Under the pieces are notes generated by a model. It worked only from the letters and a program-made list of their open reading frames with translations. It made no database searches and was not told the DNA's origin. Both the position numbers and the translations under genes were made by a program. Shown piece by piece: positions 37,024 to 46,663 of a stretch of DNA of 64,000 nt. Origin of the DNA: Caballeronia sp. SL2Y3. GTDB taxonomy: Bacteria > Pseudomonadota > Gammaproteobacteria > Burkholderiales > Burkholderiaceae. Location of the stretch: contig NZ_CP084263.1 in the NCBI RefSeq assembly GCF_022879575.1, forward strand, positions 496,001-560,000, in the 5' to 3' direction. Within the stretch, counting starts at the first letter, position 1. Every line of letters begins with the position of its first letter.

Positions 37024-37344
37024 ATGACTGCTTACGCCGTCGGGCATCTGTATGAAGTGGAGATGTGCCCGGATATCGTCGCGTATCTGGAGCGAATCGA
37101 CGCCACGCTCGCGCCGTTCGGCGGGCGTTTCATCATTCACGGCGGGCCGTGCGACGTGCGCGAGGGCGCGTGGCGCGGCGATCTCATCGTGATCGCGTTT
37201 CCCGATCTCGCGCACGCGCGAAACTGGTACGAGTCCGACGCGTATCGGCGCGTTCTGCCGCTGCGCACCCGCCACGCGCGCGGCGCGGTCTTTCTGATAG
37301 AGGGCGTCGATCCGGCGCACAAGGCGACGGACATCTTGCAATAG
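37024..37344 (+). CDS. DUF1330 family protein
   Basis: This 106-residue protein has the ferredoxin-like DUF1330 fold (AYAVGHLYEVEMCPDIVAYL, then LIVIAFPDLAHARNWYESDAYRRVLPLR). Members are dimeric alpha/beta-barrel-type proteins without a firmly known reaction. AAGGAG lies upstream of the ATG. It lies between acdS and argG in the same direction, but the gaps (86 and 123 bp) do not prove an operon. Confidence 0.85.
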   Translation: MTAYAVGHLYEVEMCPDIVAYLERIDATLAPFGGRFIIHGGPCDVREGAWRGDLIVIAFPDLAHARNWYESDAYRRVLPLRTRHARGAVFLIEGVDPAHKATDILQ

Positions 37345-38802
<1,458 letters not shown>

Positions 38803-38892
38803 AGTCACGCGTCCGGTCGCCGGATGAGCGCTGCGAGCGCGCGCTCATCCGCGTATCCTGTGGTCTCGTCACCGATCCGCAAGGAGCCGCAC

Positions 38893-39717
38893 TTGACTCG
38901 TTTGACCATTGCGCTGCTCGGCGCGGGCAGCATGGGATCGGCGGTCGGCCGGGCGCTGTCTGCCTCCGGCGCGCGCGTGCTCACGACGCTCGAAGGCCGC
39001 AGCGCCGCGAGCGCCGCCCGTGCAAAAGACGCAGGCATGCAGGACGCGAGCCTCGCCGAACTGGCCGCGTGCGATTTCATCCTTTCCATCGTGCCGCCGG
39101 CCGTCGCCGTGCAATCCGCCGAACGTCTCGCGCCCGCGCTCACGCAGGCGGACCGCAAAGCCGTCTTTGTCGACTGCAACGCCATCAGCCCGGAAACCGC
39201 TGCGACCATCGCCCGAACGGTCGATGCTACCGGCGCGCCGTTCGTCGATGCCGCCATCATCGGGCTGCCGTCGACGCCGAAGTTCTACCTGTCTGGACCG
39301 CACGCCGCGCGCGCCGCGGTGCTCGGCGACGCGGGTTTGAACGTGCGCGTGCTCGACGGCCCCATCGGCGCGGCCTCCGCGCTCAAGATGTCGTACGCGG
39401 GCGTCACGAAAGGGCTGGCCGCGATCGGCTCGGCCATGTCGCTCGCGGCCATGCGCAACGGCGCGGGAGACGCGCTCTTCGACGAACTGCGCGAGAGCCA
39501 GCCCGAGCTTGCCGCGTGGCTTAGCAGTAACGTGCCGCGCATGCCGCCGAAAGCCTATCGCTGGGTCGCTGAGATGGAAGAGATCGCCGCGTTCATCGGC
39601 GATGCGTACCCGGAGCATCGCATTTACGAAGGCGCGGCGGGCCTCTACGGGCGGCTCGCGAACGACAAAACCGCGACCGACGCGCTCATCGACTTCTTCG
39701 GCAAGCGCGGGCAGTGA
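38893..39717 (+). CDS. NAD(P)-binding dehydrogenase, 6-phosphogluconate/hydroxyisobutyrate type
   Basis: This 274-residue protein has the Rossmann motif LLGAGSMGSAVGRAL at its N-terminus and a helical C-terminal domain of the DUF1932 type (ALKMSYAGVTKGLAAIGSAM), as in beta-hydroxyacid dehydrogenase relatives. The start is taken as TTG at 38893 because AAGGAG lies six bases before it and the Rossmann fold begins at once. The substrate is unknown. An aldehyde dehydrogenase follows in the same direction. Confidence 0.82.
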   Translation: MTRLTIALLGAGSMGSAVGRALSASGARVLTTLEGRSAASAARAKDAGMQDASLAELAACDFILSIVPPAVAVQSAERLAPALTQADRKAVFVDCNAISPETAATIARTVDATGAPFVDAAIIGLPSTPKFYLSGPHAARAAVLGDAGLNVRVLDGPIGAASALKMSYAGVTKGLAAIGSAMSLAAMRNGAGDALFDELRESQPELAAWLSSNVPRMPPKAYRWVAEMEEIAAFIGDAYPEHRIYEGAAGLYGRLANDKTATDALIDFFGKRGQ

Positions 39718-39880
39718 AGGGCGACCCATGCAGGCCCGCGATTTAATCCGTATCCTTTTCCTTTTCGACGACGATGCAGCGCGGCGCATGCGCCGAAGCG
39801 CCGCAGCGGCAATCGTCGTGCAATAGACGCCGCGCCGGAAACGCACCGGCGCGGACCATCTTTCCAGCAAGAGGTGCTCA

Positions 39881-41326
39881 ATGACTGCAGGTACGTATCA
39901 GAACACGCGTCTTTATATCAACGGCGAATGGTGCGACGCGCAGGGCGGGGCCACGCTCGACGTGGTGAACCCGGCCACCGGCGAGAAAATCGGCACCGTC
40001 GCGCGCGCGGGCATTCCCGATCTGGATCGCGCCGTGGCCGCCGCGCAAGCGGGCTTCGCGACGTGGCGCAAGATGAGCGCGCTCGAACGCGCCTCGCTGA
40101 TGCGCAAGGCCGCCGCGCTCGTGCGCGAACGCGCCGACAGCATCGCGCGCCTGATGACGATGGAGCAGGGCAAGCCGCTCGCCGAAGCGCGCATTGAAGT
40201 GAACTCGGCGGCGGACATCATCGAATGGTTCGCGGACGAAGGGCGCCGCGTCTACGGCCGGATCGTGCCGCCGCGCAACGTCAACGCGCAGCAGACGGTC
40301 GTGAAGGAGCCGGTCGGGCCGGTCGCCGCGTTCACGCCGTGGAACTTCCCGGTCAATCAGGTGGTGCGCAAGCTCTCGGCTGCGCTCACGACCGGCTGCT
40401 CGTTCATCGTGAAGGCGCCGGAAGAGACGCCGGCATCGCCCGCCGAACTCATCCGCGCGTTCGCCGACGCGGGCGTGCCCAACGGCGTGCTCGGACTCGT
40501 GTTCGGCGATCCGCCCGAAATCTCGAAGTACCTGATCGCGCATCCGGTCATCCGCAAGGTGACCTTCACCGGCTCGACGGCCGTCGGCAAGCAGCTCGCC
40601 GCGCTCGCCGGCCAGCACATGAAGCGCGCGACGATGGAACTCGGCGGCCACGCGCCGGTGATCGTCGCGGAAGACGCGGACGTCGAGCTTGCCGTGAAGG
40701 CGTCGGGCGCGGCGAAGTTCCGCAACGCGGGTCAGGTCTGCATCTCGCCGACGCGTTTTCTGGTTCACAACAGCCTGCGCGACGACTTCGCGAAGGCGCT
40801 GGTCAAGCACGCGGAAAGCCTTTCGGTCGGCGACGGCCTCGCCGAAGGCACGACGCTCGGGCCGCTTGCCAACGCGCGGCGCATCACCGCCATGGCGAGC
40901 GTCGTCGAGAACGCGCGTCAGGCCGGCGCGAAGATCGCGACGGGCGGCGAGCGCATCGGCTCGGCGGGCAACTTCTTCGCGCCGACCGTGTTGACCGACG
41001 TGCCCCTCGAAGCCGACGTGTTCAACAACGAGCCGTTCGGCCCGGTCGCGGCCATTCGCGGCTTCGATTCGCTGGAGGACGCCATCGCCGAGGCCAACCG
41101 CCTGCCGTACGGCCTGGCCGGCTACGCGTTCACGCGCTCGTTCAAGAACGTGCACTTGCTCACGAACCAGCTCGAAGTGGGCATGTTGTGGATCAACCAG
41201 CCCGCGACGCCGTGGCCGGAAATGCCGTTCGGCGGCGTGAAGGATTCGGGCTACGGCTCGGAAGGCGGACCCGAGGCGCTGGAGCCGTACCTCGTGTCGA
41301 AGTCGGTGACGGTGATGGCGGTCTGA
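39881..41326 (+). CDS. NAD(P)-dependent aldehyde dehydrogenase, succinate-semialdehyde type
   Basis: This 481-residue protein is an aldehyde dehydrogenase with the general-base Glu in MELGGHAP near residue 253, the catalytic Cys in GQVCISP near residue 286, and the TPWNFP and FTGSTAVGK cofactor motifs. The sequence is closest to succinate-semialdehyde or 2-oxoglutarate-semialdehyde dehydrogenases (GabD-like), but the aldehyde cannot be fixed by eye. AAGAGGTGC precedes the ATG. A terminator with an amplified right arm follows. Confidence 0.88.
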   Translation: MTAGTYQNTRLYINGEWCDAQGGATLDVVNPATGEKIGTVARAGIPDLDRAVAAAQAGFATWRKMSALERASLMRKAAALVRERADSIARLMTMEQGKPLAEARIEVNSAADIIEWFADEGRRVYGRIVPPRNVNAQQTVVKEPVGPVAAFTPWNFPVNQVVRKLSAALTTGCSFIVKAPEETPASPAELIRAFADAGVPNGVLGLVFGDPPEISKYLIAHPVIRKVTFTGSTAVGKQLAALAGQHMKRATMELGGHAPVIVAEDADVELAVKASGAAKFRNAGQVCISPTRFLVHNSLRDDFAKALVKHAESLSVGDGLAEGTTLGPLANARRITAMASVVENARQAGAKIATGGERIGSAGNFFAPTVLTDVPLEADVFNNEPFGPVAAIRGFDSLEDAIAEANRLPYGLAGYAFTRSFKNVHLLTNQLEVGMLWINQPATPWPEMPFGGVKDSGYGSEGGPEALEPYLVSKSVTVMAV

Positions 41327-41355
41327 TCTCCGCTCTTTGCCCGCAATGACGCTTG

Positions 41356-41384
41356 GCGGCCCTGCGAGGGGCCGCTTCGCTTTT
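41356..41384 (+). terminator. Rho-independent terminator after the aldehyde dehydrogenase
   Basis: GCGGCCC (41356-41362) pairs with GGGCCGC (41369-41375) and is followed by TTCGCTTTT. The right arm and T-run have been duplicated twice more immediately downstream. Confidence 0.7.
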
Positions 41385-41416
41385 GGGCCGCTTCGCTTTT
41401 GGGCCGCTTCGCTTTT
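41369..41416. repeat. Tandem repeat, 3 x 16 bp
   Basis: GGGCCGCTTCGCTTTT occurs three times without change at 41369-41384, 41385-41400 and 41401-41416, followed by a partial copy (CGGCCGCT). Each unit equals the right stem arm plus T-run of the preceding terminator. Confidence 0.95.
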
Positions 41417-41430
41417 CGGCCGCTCAAGCG

Positions 41431-42360
41431 TCAAACGTAGAGGTATCGGACGAGATGAAAGAACACCGGCGCCGCGAAGCAGACTGAATCCACGCGATCC
41501 AGCATGCCGCCGTGCCCCGCGATCATCACGCCCCAGTCTTTCGCGCCCAGTGAGCGTTTGACCGCCGACAGCACCAGCCCGCCGACGAAGCCCGCGAGCA
41601 CGATCGAAAGCGACATGGCAAACGCCGCGCCGAAGCCGAACGGCGTCACGCGATACAGCGCCGCGCCGCACAGCGTCGCGAGCAATCCGCCGCCGACGAA
41701 ACCTTCCACGGTTTTCGAAGGCGACAGCACCGGCGCGATCTTGCGCCGCCCGAACAGCTTGCCGACGACATACTGCAAGACATCGCTGATCTGCACGACG
41801 AGCAGGAAGTAGAACAACAGCAGCGCGTTCTGCCCGCGATAACCGGGGATATCGAGCGTCAGCAGCGCGGGCGCGTGACTCAGCCCGTACACGCACACCA
41901 TCAGCGCCCAGTTGATGCGCGCGTTGCGGCTCAGGAACTCGCGCGTGTCCTGCGTGAGCGCGGAGACGAGCGACATCGCGAAGAAGAGATGCACCGGCAC
42001 GAAGATCGAATACATGCCGTACCAGTCGATGCCGAGCAGCACGTATTGCACCGGCACCGCGACGAAGAACGCGACGAAAAGCGTGGTGTGATCGCTCGGC
42101 GTGGTCGGCGTGAGCGTGATGAATTCGCGCAGCGCGAGATACGAAAGCAGTGCGAAGACGACGAAGGTGGCCTTGTCGCCGAGACCGATGGCCACGACCA
42201 TCACCGCGATCATGCCCCACCAGGCACGGATGCGCTGGTTCAGGTTGATGATGGTCGCGCTTGTGCCCTTCGCTCGCGCGCCGAGCAGCGCGCCGATCAG
42301 CGTCGCGAAGGTCAGCGCGCCCACGACGCCCGCGACCAGATTCCAGAATGAAGTCGGCAT
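41431..42360 (-). CDS. Phosphatidate cytidylyltransferase (CdsA/YnbB-like)
   Basis: This 309-residue membrane enzyme makes CDP-diacylglycerol from phosphatidate and CTP. The C-terminal signature SAVKRSLGAKDWGVMIAGHG followed by GMLDRVDS matches the cytidylyltransferase pattern with its metal-binding Asp residues. About eight helices are present. It lies 3 bp after an acyltransferase gene and next to a YnbA-like CDP-alcohol transferase, so it is more likely the YnbB-type enzyme of a dedicated module than the housekeeping CdsA. Confidence 0.88.
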   Translation of the reverse strand: MPTSFWNLVAGVVGALTFATLIGALLGARAKGTSATIINLNQRIRAWWGMIAVMVVAIGLGDKATFVVFALLSYLALREFITLTPTTPSDHTTLFVAFFVAVPVQYVLLGIDWYGMYSIFVPVHLFFAMSLVSALTQDTREFLSRNARINWALMVCVYGLSHAPALLTLDIPGYRGQNALLLFYFLLVVQISDVLQYVVGKLFGRRKIAPVLSPSKTVEGFVGGGLLATLCGAALYRVTPFGFGAAFAMSLSIVLAGFVGGLVLSAVKRSLGAKDWGVMIAGHGGMLDRVDSVCFAAPVFFHLVRYLYV

Positions 42361-42363
42361 AGC

Positions 42364-42993
42364 TTAATTTCGATGTGCTGATTGATAGAGCGCGATCACG
42401 GCGTCGCGCATCCGGGCGAGAAACGGCGCTTTCTCTTCGCCGTCGCGTAGTGTTTCGCTCGCGCCGACGTGCACCTTGCAGATGAGCGGGATCGGCCAGA
42501 TAGCGCCTTTCGGCATGATTCGCTGAAGGTTCTCCAGATACACGGGCGTCAGCGCCACGTCCGGGAACGCGCTCGCCAGATGAAAGAGCCCGCTCTTGAA
42601 CGCTTGCGGCAGCGCGTCGGCGCCGCGCGTGCCTTCGGGGAAAATGATGATCGAGTGGCCCTGCGCGAGCGCGTCGCGCACCGGATCGAGCGGATCGCCT
42701 TCCGACTCGCGGCGGCGGTCGATCAATACGGCGTTGAGCAGCTTGCCGGCGATATATCGCTTGATGCGCCCGGTGGCCCAGTAATCGCGAGCGGCGACAG
42801 GCCGCACGGCATCGCGCAGTTCGCGTGGCAGCGCAGCGAGGATCGCGAGCGTGTCGATATGGCTCGTGTGATTCGAGAAATAGAGCCTTTGCATGGCGGC
42901 CGGCGCGGCGCCATGCCATACCGGATACGCGCCCGCAATGAGCCGCACGAGCGCGAGCAGCAGGTCGCGCTGCCAGATATGCATGAGTTTCAT
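42364..42993 (-). CDS. 1-acyl-glycerol-3-phosphate acyltransferase-like (PlsC family)
   Basis: This 209-residue protein has the acyltransferase motifs NHTSHID (HX4D, catalytic) near residue 41 and FPEGTR near residue 118, plus one N-terminal hydrophobic segment. It probably acylates a lysophospholipid or glycerophosphate, supplying phosphatidate to the cytidylyltransferase encoded 3 bp downstream. In E. coli the corresponding activity is part of the ynb gene cluster. Confidence 0.87.
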   Translation of the reverse strand: MKLMHIWQRDLLLALVRLIAGAYPVWHGAAPAAMQRLYFSNHTSHIDTLAILAALPRELRDAVRPVAARDYWATGRIKRYIAGKLLNAVLIDRRRESEGDPLDPVRDALAQGHSIIIFPEGTRGADALPQAFKSGLFHLASAFPDVALTPVYLENLQRIMPKGAIWPIPLICKVHVGASETLRDGEEKAPFLARMRDAVIALYQSAHRN

Positions 42994-43198
42994 CGGGTGA
43001 GAGGGCGAATGGTGACTGTCGGGCCGCTATTCCTTTCATATCGGCCCTTTGGATGCAATGCGCTTTGACGAGATTTGCCAGATATCGGCGATGCTGTGAC
43101 AAACCTGCTCAATCGTTGAGCTTCGTCGTCCTTATCGTTTGACGTGTGCGGAAAGGGCCGCGATAGTAGCGCCTCTTTTCCGACATGCACCGCGTCTC
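42994..43198. promoter_or_regulatory. Divergent promoter region of the phospholipid module
   Basis: These 205 bases separate the minus-strand acyltransferase/cytidylyltransferase pair from the plus-strand CDP-alcohol transferase and must hold both promoters. No clear -35/-10 or symmetrical operator could be assigned by eye. Confidence 0.4.
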
Positions 43199-43828
43199 AT
43201 GAGCCTTTACGCACTCAAACCGCGCTTTCAGAATCTTCTGCGTCCGCTGACCGGCTGGCTCTTTCGCCACGGCGTGACTGCCAATCAGGTGACGTTGACC
43301 GCAGCGGGCGGATCAATTGCAGTGGGCGCGATCGCGGCGTTCGGCTCGCCGCGCCATTCCCTGTTTCTGCTGATTCCGCTCTGGCTATTCATGCGCATGG
43401 CGCTCAACGCCATCGACGGCATGCTGGCGCGCGAGCACGGCCAGAAGAGCGCGCTCGGCGCGTACCTGAACGAACTGGGCGATGTGGTCTCCGACGTCGC
43501 GCTCACGCTGCCGTTTCTCGCGGTGCCGGCGTTCTGCGCGGCCGATGTCTGGCTCTTCGCGCTCTTGGCGGTGATCGTCGAATGCGCGGGACTTGCCGGT
43601 CCGCTTGCGGGCGCGAGCCGGCGCTACGACGGACCGTTCGGCAAGAGCGACCGCGCCTTCGTGCTCGGCGCGTTCGCGCTCTGGGTCGGCGCGGGCGGCG
43701 CAGTCGGCGCGGCCGGCGTGGGACTGTGGCGCGTCTTGATCGTCTTGTCGCTCGTGACGGCGATCCGGCGCGTGCGTGCGGGCGTCGCGGAGGCGAATCG
43801 CGCACGCGCCACAAGCGCTGTCAGTTGA
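43199..43828 (+). CDS. CDP-alcohol phosphatidyltransferase, YnbA-like
   Basis: This 209-residue membrane enzyme closely follows E. coli YnbA (opening MSLYALKPRFQNLLRPLTGW, later YDGPFGKSDRAF). The family motif DX2DGX2ARX8GX3DX3D reads NAIDGMLAR...GAYLNELGDVVSD, so two of the Asp positions are Asn, a change also present in YnbA. It should transfer a phosphatidyl group from CDP-diacylglycerol to an unidentified alcohol. It overlaps the convergent GT2 gene by 8 bases. Confidence 0.85.
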   Translation: MSLYALKPRFQNLLRPLTGWLFRHGVTANQVTLTAAGGSIAVGAIAAFGSPRHSLFLLIPLWLFMRMALNAIDGMLAREHGQKSALGAYLNELGDVVSDVALTLPFLAVPAFCAADVWLFALLAVIVECAGLAGPLAGASRRYDGPFGKSDRAFVLGAFALWVGAGGAVGAAGVGLWRVLIVLSLVTAIRRVRAGVAEANRARATSAVS

Positions 43829-44795
43829 AGCGCCGCACGAAGCGATAGAAGATGCGCGGATGGATCTTCAGAAGACACATGGCGACCGATAACTTGGGCC
43901 GCTTGTCCGCGTAGATCTTGCCGACATGCGTGAAGCGCAGCTTGCTCGCCACGCTGTCGAGGATCGGGGCGGCCGTCGCGTAATCGGGCGCGAGGCGCGC
44001 GGCCTCGAACGCGATGTTCCGGTAGGCATACACGTACTTGAGCCGGAAAAAGAGCTTGCTGCCATTGTCGATGGGCAGCCCCCGCGTGTCGCGCTCGACG
44101 CGATCCATGATTTCGAACAGGTCCACGATACGCGGATTGAAGCGCACCGAAAGCCCGTTGCCGCGCTTCACGTAGAAGTACAGTTCGTCGGGAATCAGCC
44201 GCACCACGCGCGCGCGCGAAAGCGCCTGCACGCAGACGAGAATGTCTTCGTAGATGAGCCCGGCCGGATGCTCGACGGAGGCGAACAGCTCGCGCTTGAA
44301 GAGCTTGTTCCAGCAATACGCTTGCAAGCTCAGGTCCATGATGCGGCCCACGGCCTGAAGTCCGGTGATGGTCTCGTCGCCGGTCTTGACGCGATAGACC
44401 TCGCGTCCCTGCGGGTCGATGCACTTCGCCGCGAAGATCACCACGTCCGCGCCGTGCTGGTCGGCTTCGCGGCACACTACTTCCACGGCGTTCGGCGCGA
44501 CGAAATCGTCGCTGTCCACGCACAGCACGTACTCGCCGCTCGCGTGACTCACCGCGATGCGCCGGGTCTCGGCAATGCCGACATTCTTTTCGTTGCGCAC
44601 GACTTTCCACGGAATGACGTCCTGCGCTTCGAGCAGCGCACGCGCGACTTCGCCGGAGCGGTCGGGACTGCAATCGTCGACGGCGATGATTTCGAAGTCG
44701 GTGCGCGTCTGCGCGAGGATCGAGCGGACGCATTCCGCGATGCATCCTTCTACGTCGTACATCGGCAGAAGAATGCTGACTTTCGGTGTAGGCAT
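43821..44795 (-). CDS. Family 2 glycosyltransferase
   Basis: This 324-residue protein is a GT-A fold inverting glycosyltransferase. The N-terminal half has VSILLPMYDVEGCIAECVRS, the first Asp motif AVDDCSPD and the DXD-like VDSDDF near residue 95, followed by EDILVCVQAL. It has no membrane segments. Family members build surface polysaccharides or glycolipids; its target is unknown, and the link to the neighbouring phospholipid genes is positional only. Confidence 0.88.
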   Translation of the reverse strand: MPTPKVSILLPMYDVEGCIAECVRSILAQTRTDFEIIAVDDCSPDRSGEVARALLEAQDVIPWKVVRNEKNVGIAETRRIAVSHASGEYVLCVDSDDFVAPNAVEVVCREADQHGADVVIFAAKCIDPQGREVYRVKTGDETITGLQAVGRIMDLSLQAYCWNKLFKRELFASVEHPAGLIYEDILVCVQALSRARVVRLIPDELYFYVKRGNGLSVRFNPRIVDLFEIMDRVERDTRGLPIDNGSKLFFRLKYVYAYRNIAFEAARLAPDYATAAPILDSVASKLRFTHVGKIYADKRPKLSVAMCLLKIHPRIFYRFVRRFN

Positions 44796-45060
44796 GCAGG
44801 CTCTCACGGTTGGCCGGGGGAAGGGCGGTATGGAGCACCGTCGATAAAGCGGCCTCGCGATGAAACGGCGGTGGACCGCCGTCGAGACTAACGTGCCGAA
44901 TCGCGCCGGATTGTGCGGCAGCGCACATAGAAGGCGATGCGCCGGCTGGGTGCCTTTCGCTGTGCGAATCCTGGCAAACGAAAGGCATCGCTCGAAATGC
45001 GCGCGTCGATCCGGACGAGACTGCGAAGACGCCGCACGAACCGAACGTGAGCCGCGCGGT
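44796..45060. promoter_or_regulatory. GT2 upstream region with a strong dyad
   Basis: No gene is seen. ACGGCGGT (44865-44872) and ACCGCCGT (44875-44882) form a perfect 8-2-8 dyad about 70 bases upstream of the minus-strand GT2 start and could be an operator. Confidence 0.4.
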
Positions 45061-45285
45061 TCAGCTAATGAATACGAGCTGGTCTTCGTGCGCCGCCGAG
45101 TGCCGGTACCAGCACACGCGCCCCGCGCGCACGTCGAGCAACACCTGATCGAGGCCCGCTATTTCGATGCCGTCCGTCCGGCATCCGTCGATAGCCGGCG
45201 CCGCGCGATTCATCCGCGCGAGCTCCCGCTTGAGCTCCATCAGACGCTTGATGGCGCCTTGCCTTGAGGTGAAATATCGAGTCAT
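45061..45285 (-). CDS. Small hypothetical protein
   Basis: This 74-residue protein has a basic helical N-terminal part (RQGAIKRLMELKRELARMNR) and a C-terminal part that looks like strands (LLDVRAGRVCWYRHSAAHEDQ). The start at 45285 is chosen over an upstream in-frame ATG because the added residues look non-coding, but the ribosome site is weak. No family is recognised. Confidence 0.45.
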   Translation of the reverse strand: MTRYFTSRQGAIKRLMELKRELARMNRAAPAIDGCRTDGIEIAGLDQVLLDVRAGRVCWYRHSAAHEDQLVFIS

Positions 45286-45424
45286 TGACCGCCGAACGCT
45301 GATCCGCCTGAAGGGCCACAGCGTAGGGCGATTCATCGGACAATAATGTGCGCTCGGCGACACACGCGCGTATGCGACACTTTGCTTGAACGCGCTGAAC
45401 TCGCAGGGGAAAGGAACAACGACG

Positions 45425-46564
45425 ATGAACGAAGTGATGCTGCCCGACGACGACTACGACGCGACGCTCGGCGACGTGCTGGCGTTGCTCGAACAGGGCC
45501 GTCAGGCGGCAGCGCGCAGCATCAACGCGCTGATGACGGCGACGTACTGGCGCATCGGCCACCGGATCGTCGAATTCGAGCAGGGCGGCGCGGGCCGCGC
45601 GGCGTACGGCCAGGCGCTGTTGCAGCGGCTCTCGGCCGATCTGACGAAGCGCTTCGGGCGCGGCTTCGGCGTCGACAATCTGGAACTGATGCGGCTCTTT
45701 TACCAGTCGTACGCCAGCGCCGGGATTTCCGAATCGCCGGTTCGGAAATCGGCGGCGTCCGCGTCCGCGGGCAAATCCGAACCGGCGATTCGGATTTCGA
45801 CGCTCGCGCAACTGGCCGAACGGTTCCCGCTTTCATGGACGCATTACGTCCACCTGATGCGGCGCACGCGTTCCGACGACGAACGGCGTTTCTACGAAGC
45901 CGAAGCGCTGCGCGGCGGCTGGAGCGTGCGGCAACTGGACAGGCAGATCGGCAGTCAGTTCTATTCGCGCACGCTGATGTCGCGCGACAAGCGGGCGATG
46001 CTGGACAAAGGCGCCATCGCCGAGAGCCGCGACATCGTGACGCCCGAGGAAGCCATCAAGGACCCGTACGTGCTCGAATTTCTCGACCTGAAGGACGAGT
46101 ACTCGGAGAGCCAGCTCGAGGACGCCCTGATTCATCGGCTCGAAGACTTTCTGCTGGAACTGGGCGGCGACTTCACGTTCGTCGGGCGGCAGCGGCGCCT
46201 GCGCATCGGCGATAGCTGGTATCGCGTGGACCTGCTGTTTTTTCACCGGCGGCTGCGGTGTCTTGTCATCATCGATCTGAAGCTGACCGAGCTCAATCAC
46301 GCCGATGTCGGGCAGATGCACATGTACTGCAATTACGCGAAAGAACACTGGATGCTGCCGGGCGAGAACCCGCCGGTGGGCCTGATCCTGTGCGCGCGGA
46401 CCAATGCGGCGGTCGCGAAATACGCGCTCGACGGCCTGCCGAACAAGGTGCTCGCCGCCGAATATCACATGATGCTGCCGGACGAGGCGGTGCTCGCCGA
46501 AGAACTGGCGCGCGTGCGACGAGAGCTGGAGGCGGGGCGGCTCGCCGAAGGCGGCGAAGCGTAG
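45425..46564 (+). CDS. YhcG/DUF1016 family PD-(D/E)XK nuclease-like protein
   Basis: This 379-residue protein has the DUF1016 N-terminal helical domain (TATYWRIGHRIVEFEQGG, FGRGFGVDNLELMRLFYQSY) and a C-terminal PD-(D/E)XK nuclease domain with VDLLFFHRRL near residue 268 and VIIDLKLTEL near residue 280. YhcG proteins occur alone or near restriction systems; the biological role is not settled. Between the two domains residues about 100-122 are encoded by two nested palindromes (45724-45797), an in-frame insertion. Confidence 0.85.
   Translation: MNEVMLPDDDYDATLGDVLALLEQGRQAAARSINALMTATYWRIGHRIVEFEQGGAGRAAYGQALLQRLSADLTKRFGRGFGVDNLELMRLFYQSYASAGISESPVRKSAASASAGKSEPAIRISTLAQLAERFPLSWTHYVHLMRRTRSDDERRFYEAEALRGGWSVRQLDRQIGSQFYSRTLMSRDKRAMLDKGAIAESRDIVTPEEAIKDPYVLEFLDLKDEYSESQLEDALIHRLEDFLLELGGDFTFVGRQRRLRIGDSWYRVDLLFFHRRLRCLVIIDLKLTELNHADVGQMHMYCNYAKEHWMLPGENPPVGLILCARTNAAVAKYALDGLPNKVLAAEYHMMLPDEAVLAEELARVRRELEAGRLAEGGEA
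45724..45797. repeat. Pair of inverted palindromic elements inside the yhcG-like gene
   Basis: ATTTCCGAA (45725) faces TTCGGAAAT (45741) around TCGCCGG. Then AAATCCGAA (45773) faces TTCGGATTT (45789) around CCGGCGA, the reverse complement of the first loop. The second unit is thus an inverted near-copy of the first. Confidence 0.9.
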
Positions 46565-46663
46565 TCCTCACAGGCCCGCGCTGCCGCGCGCCGGCGGCAA
46601 GGGCGCACCGGCGCACGACGTGCTGCCGATCCAACGGGTGCGACGCGAGACCACCGCGCCGTG

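Noticed and set aside
39728..39826. 32-codon frame after the 6-phosphogluconate-like dehydrogenase
   Set aside because: It lacks a good ribosome site and recognisable features, and is too short to support by eye.
39878..43102. A 1074-codon minus-strand open frame opposite the aldehyde dehydrogenase and across the cdsA-like and acyltransferase genes
   Set aside because: Composition is that of a shadow frame; all three overlapping genes have catalytic motifs.
43199..43828. Inactive CDP-alcohol transferase because of Asn in the Asp motif
   Set aside because: The same substitutions occur in E. coli YnbA, so they are a subfamily trait and not evidence of decay.
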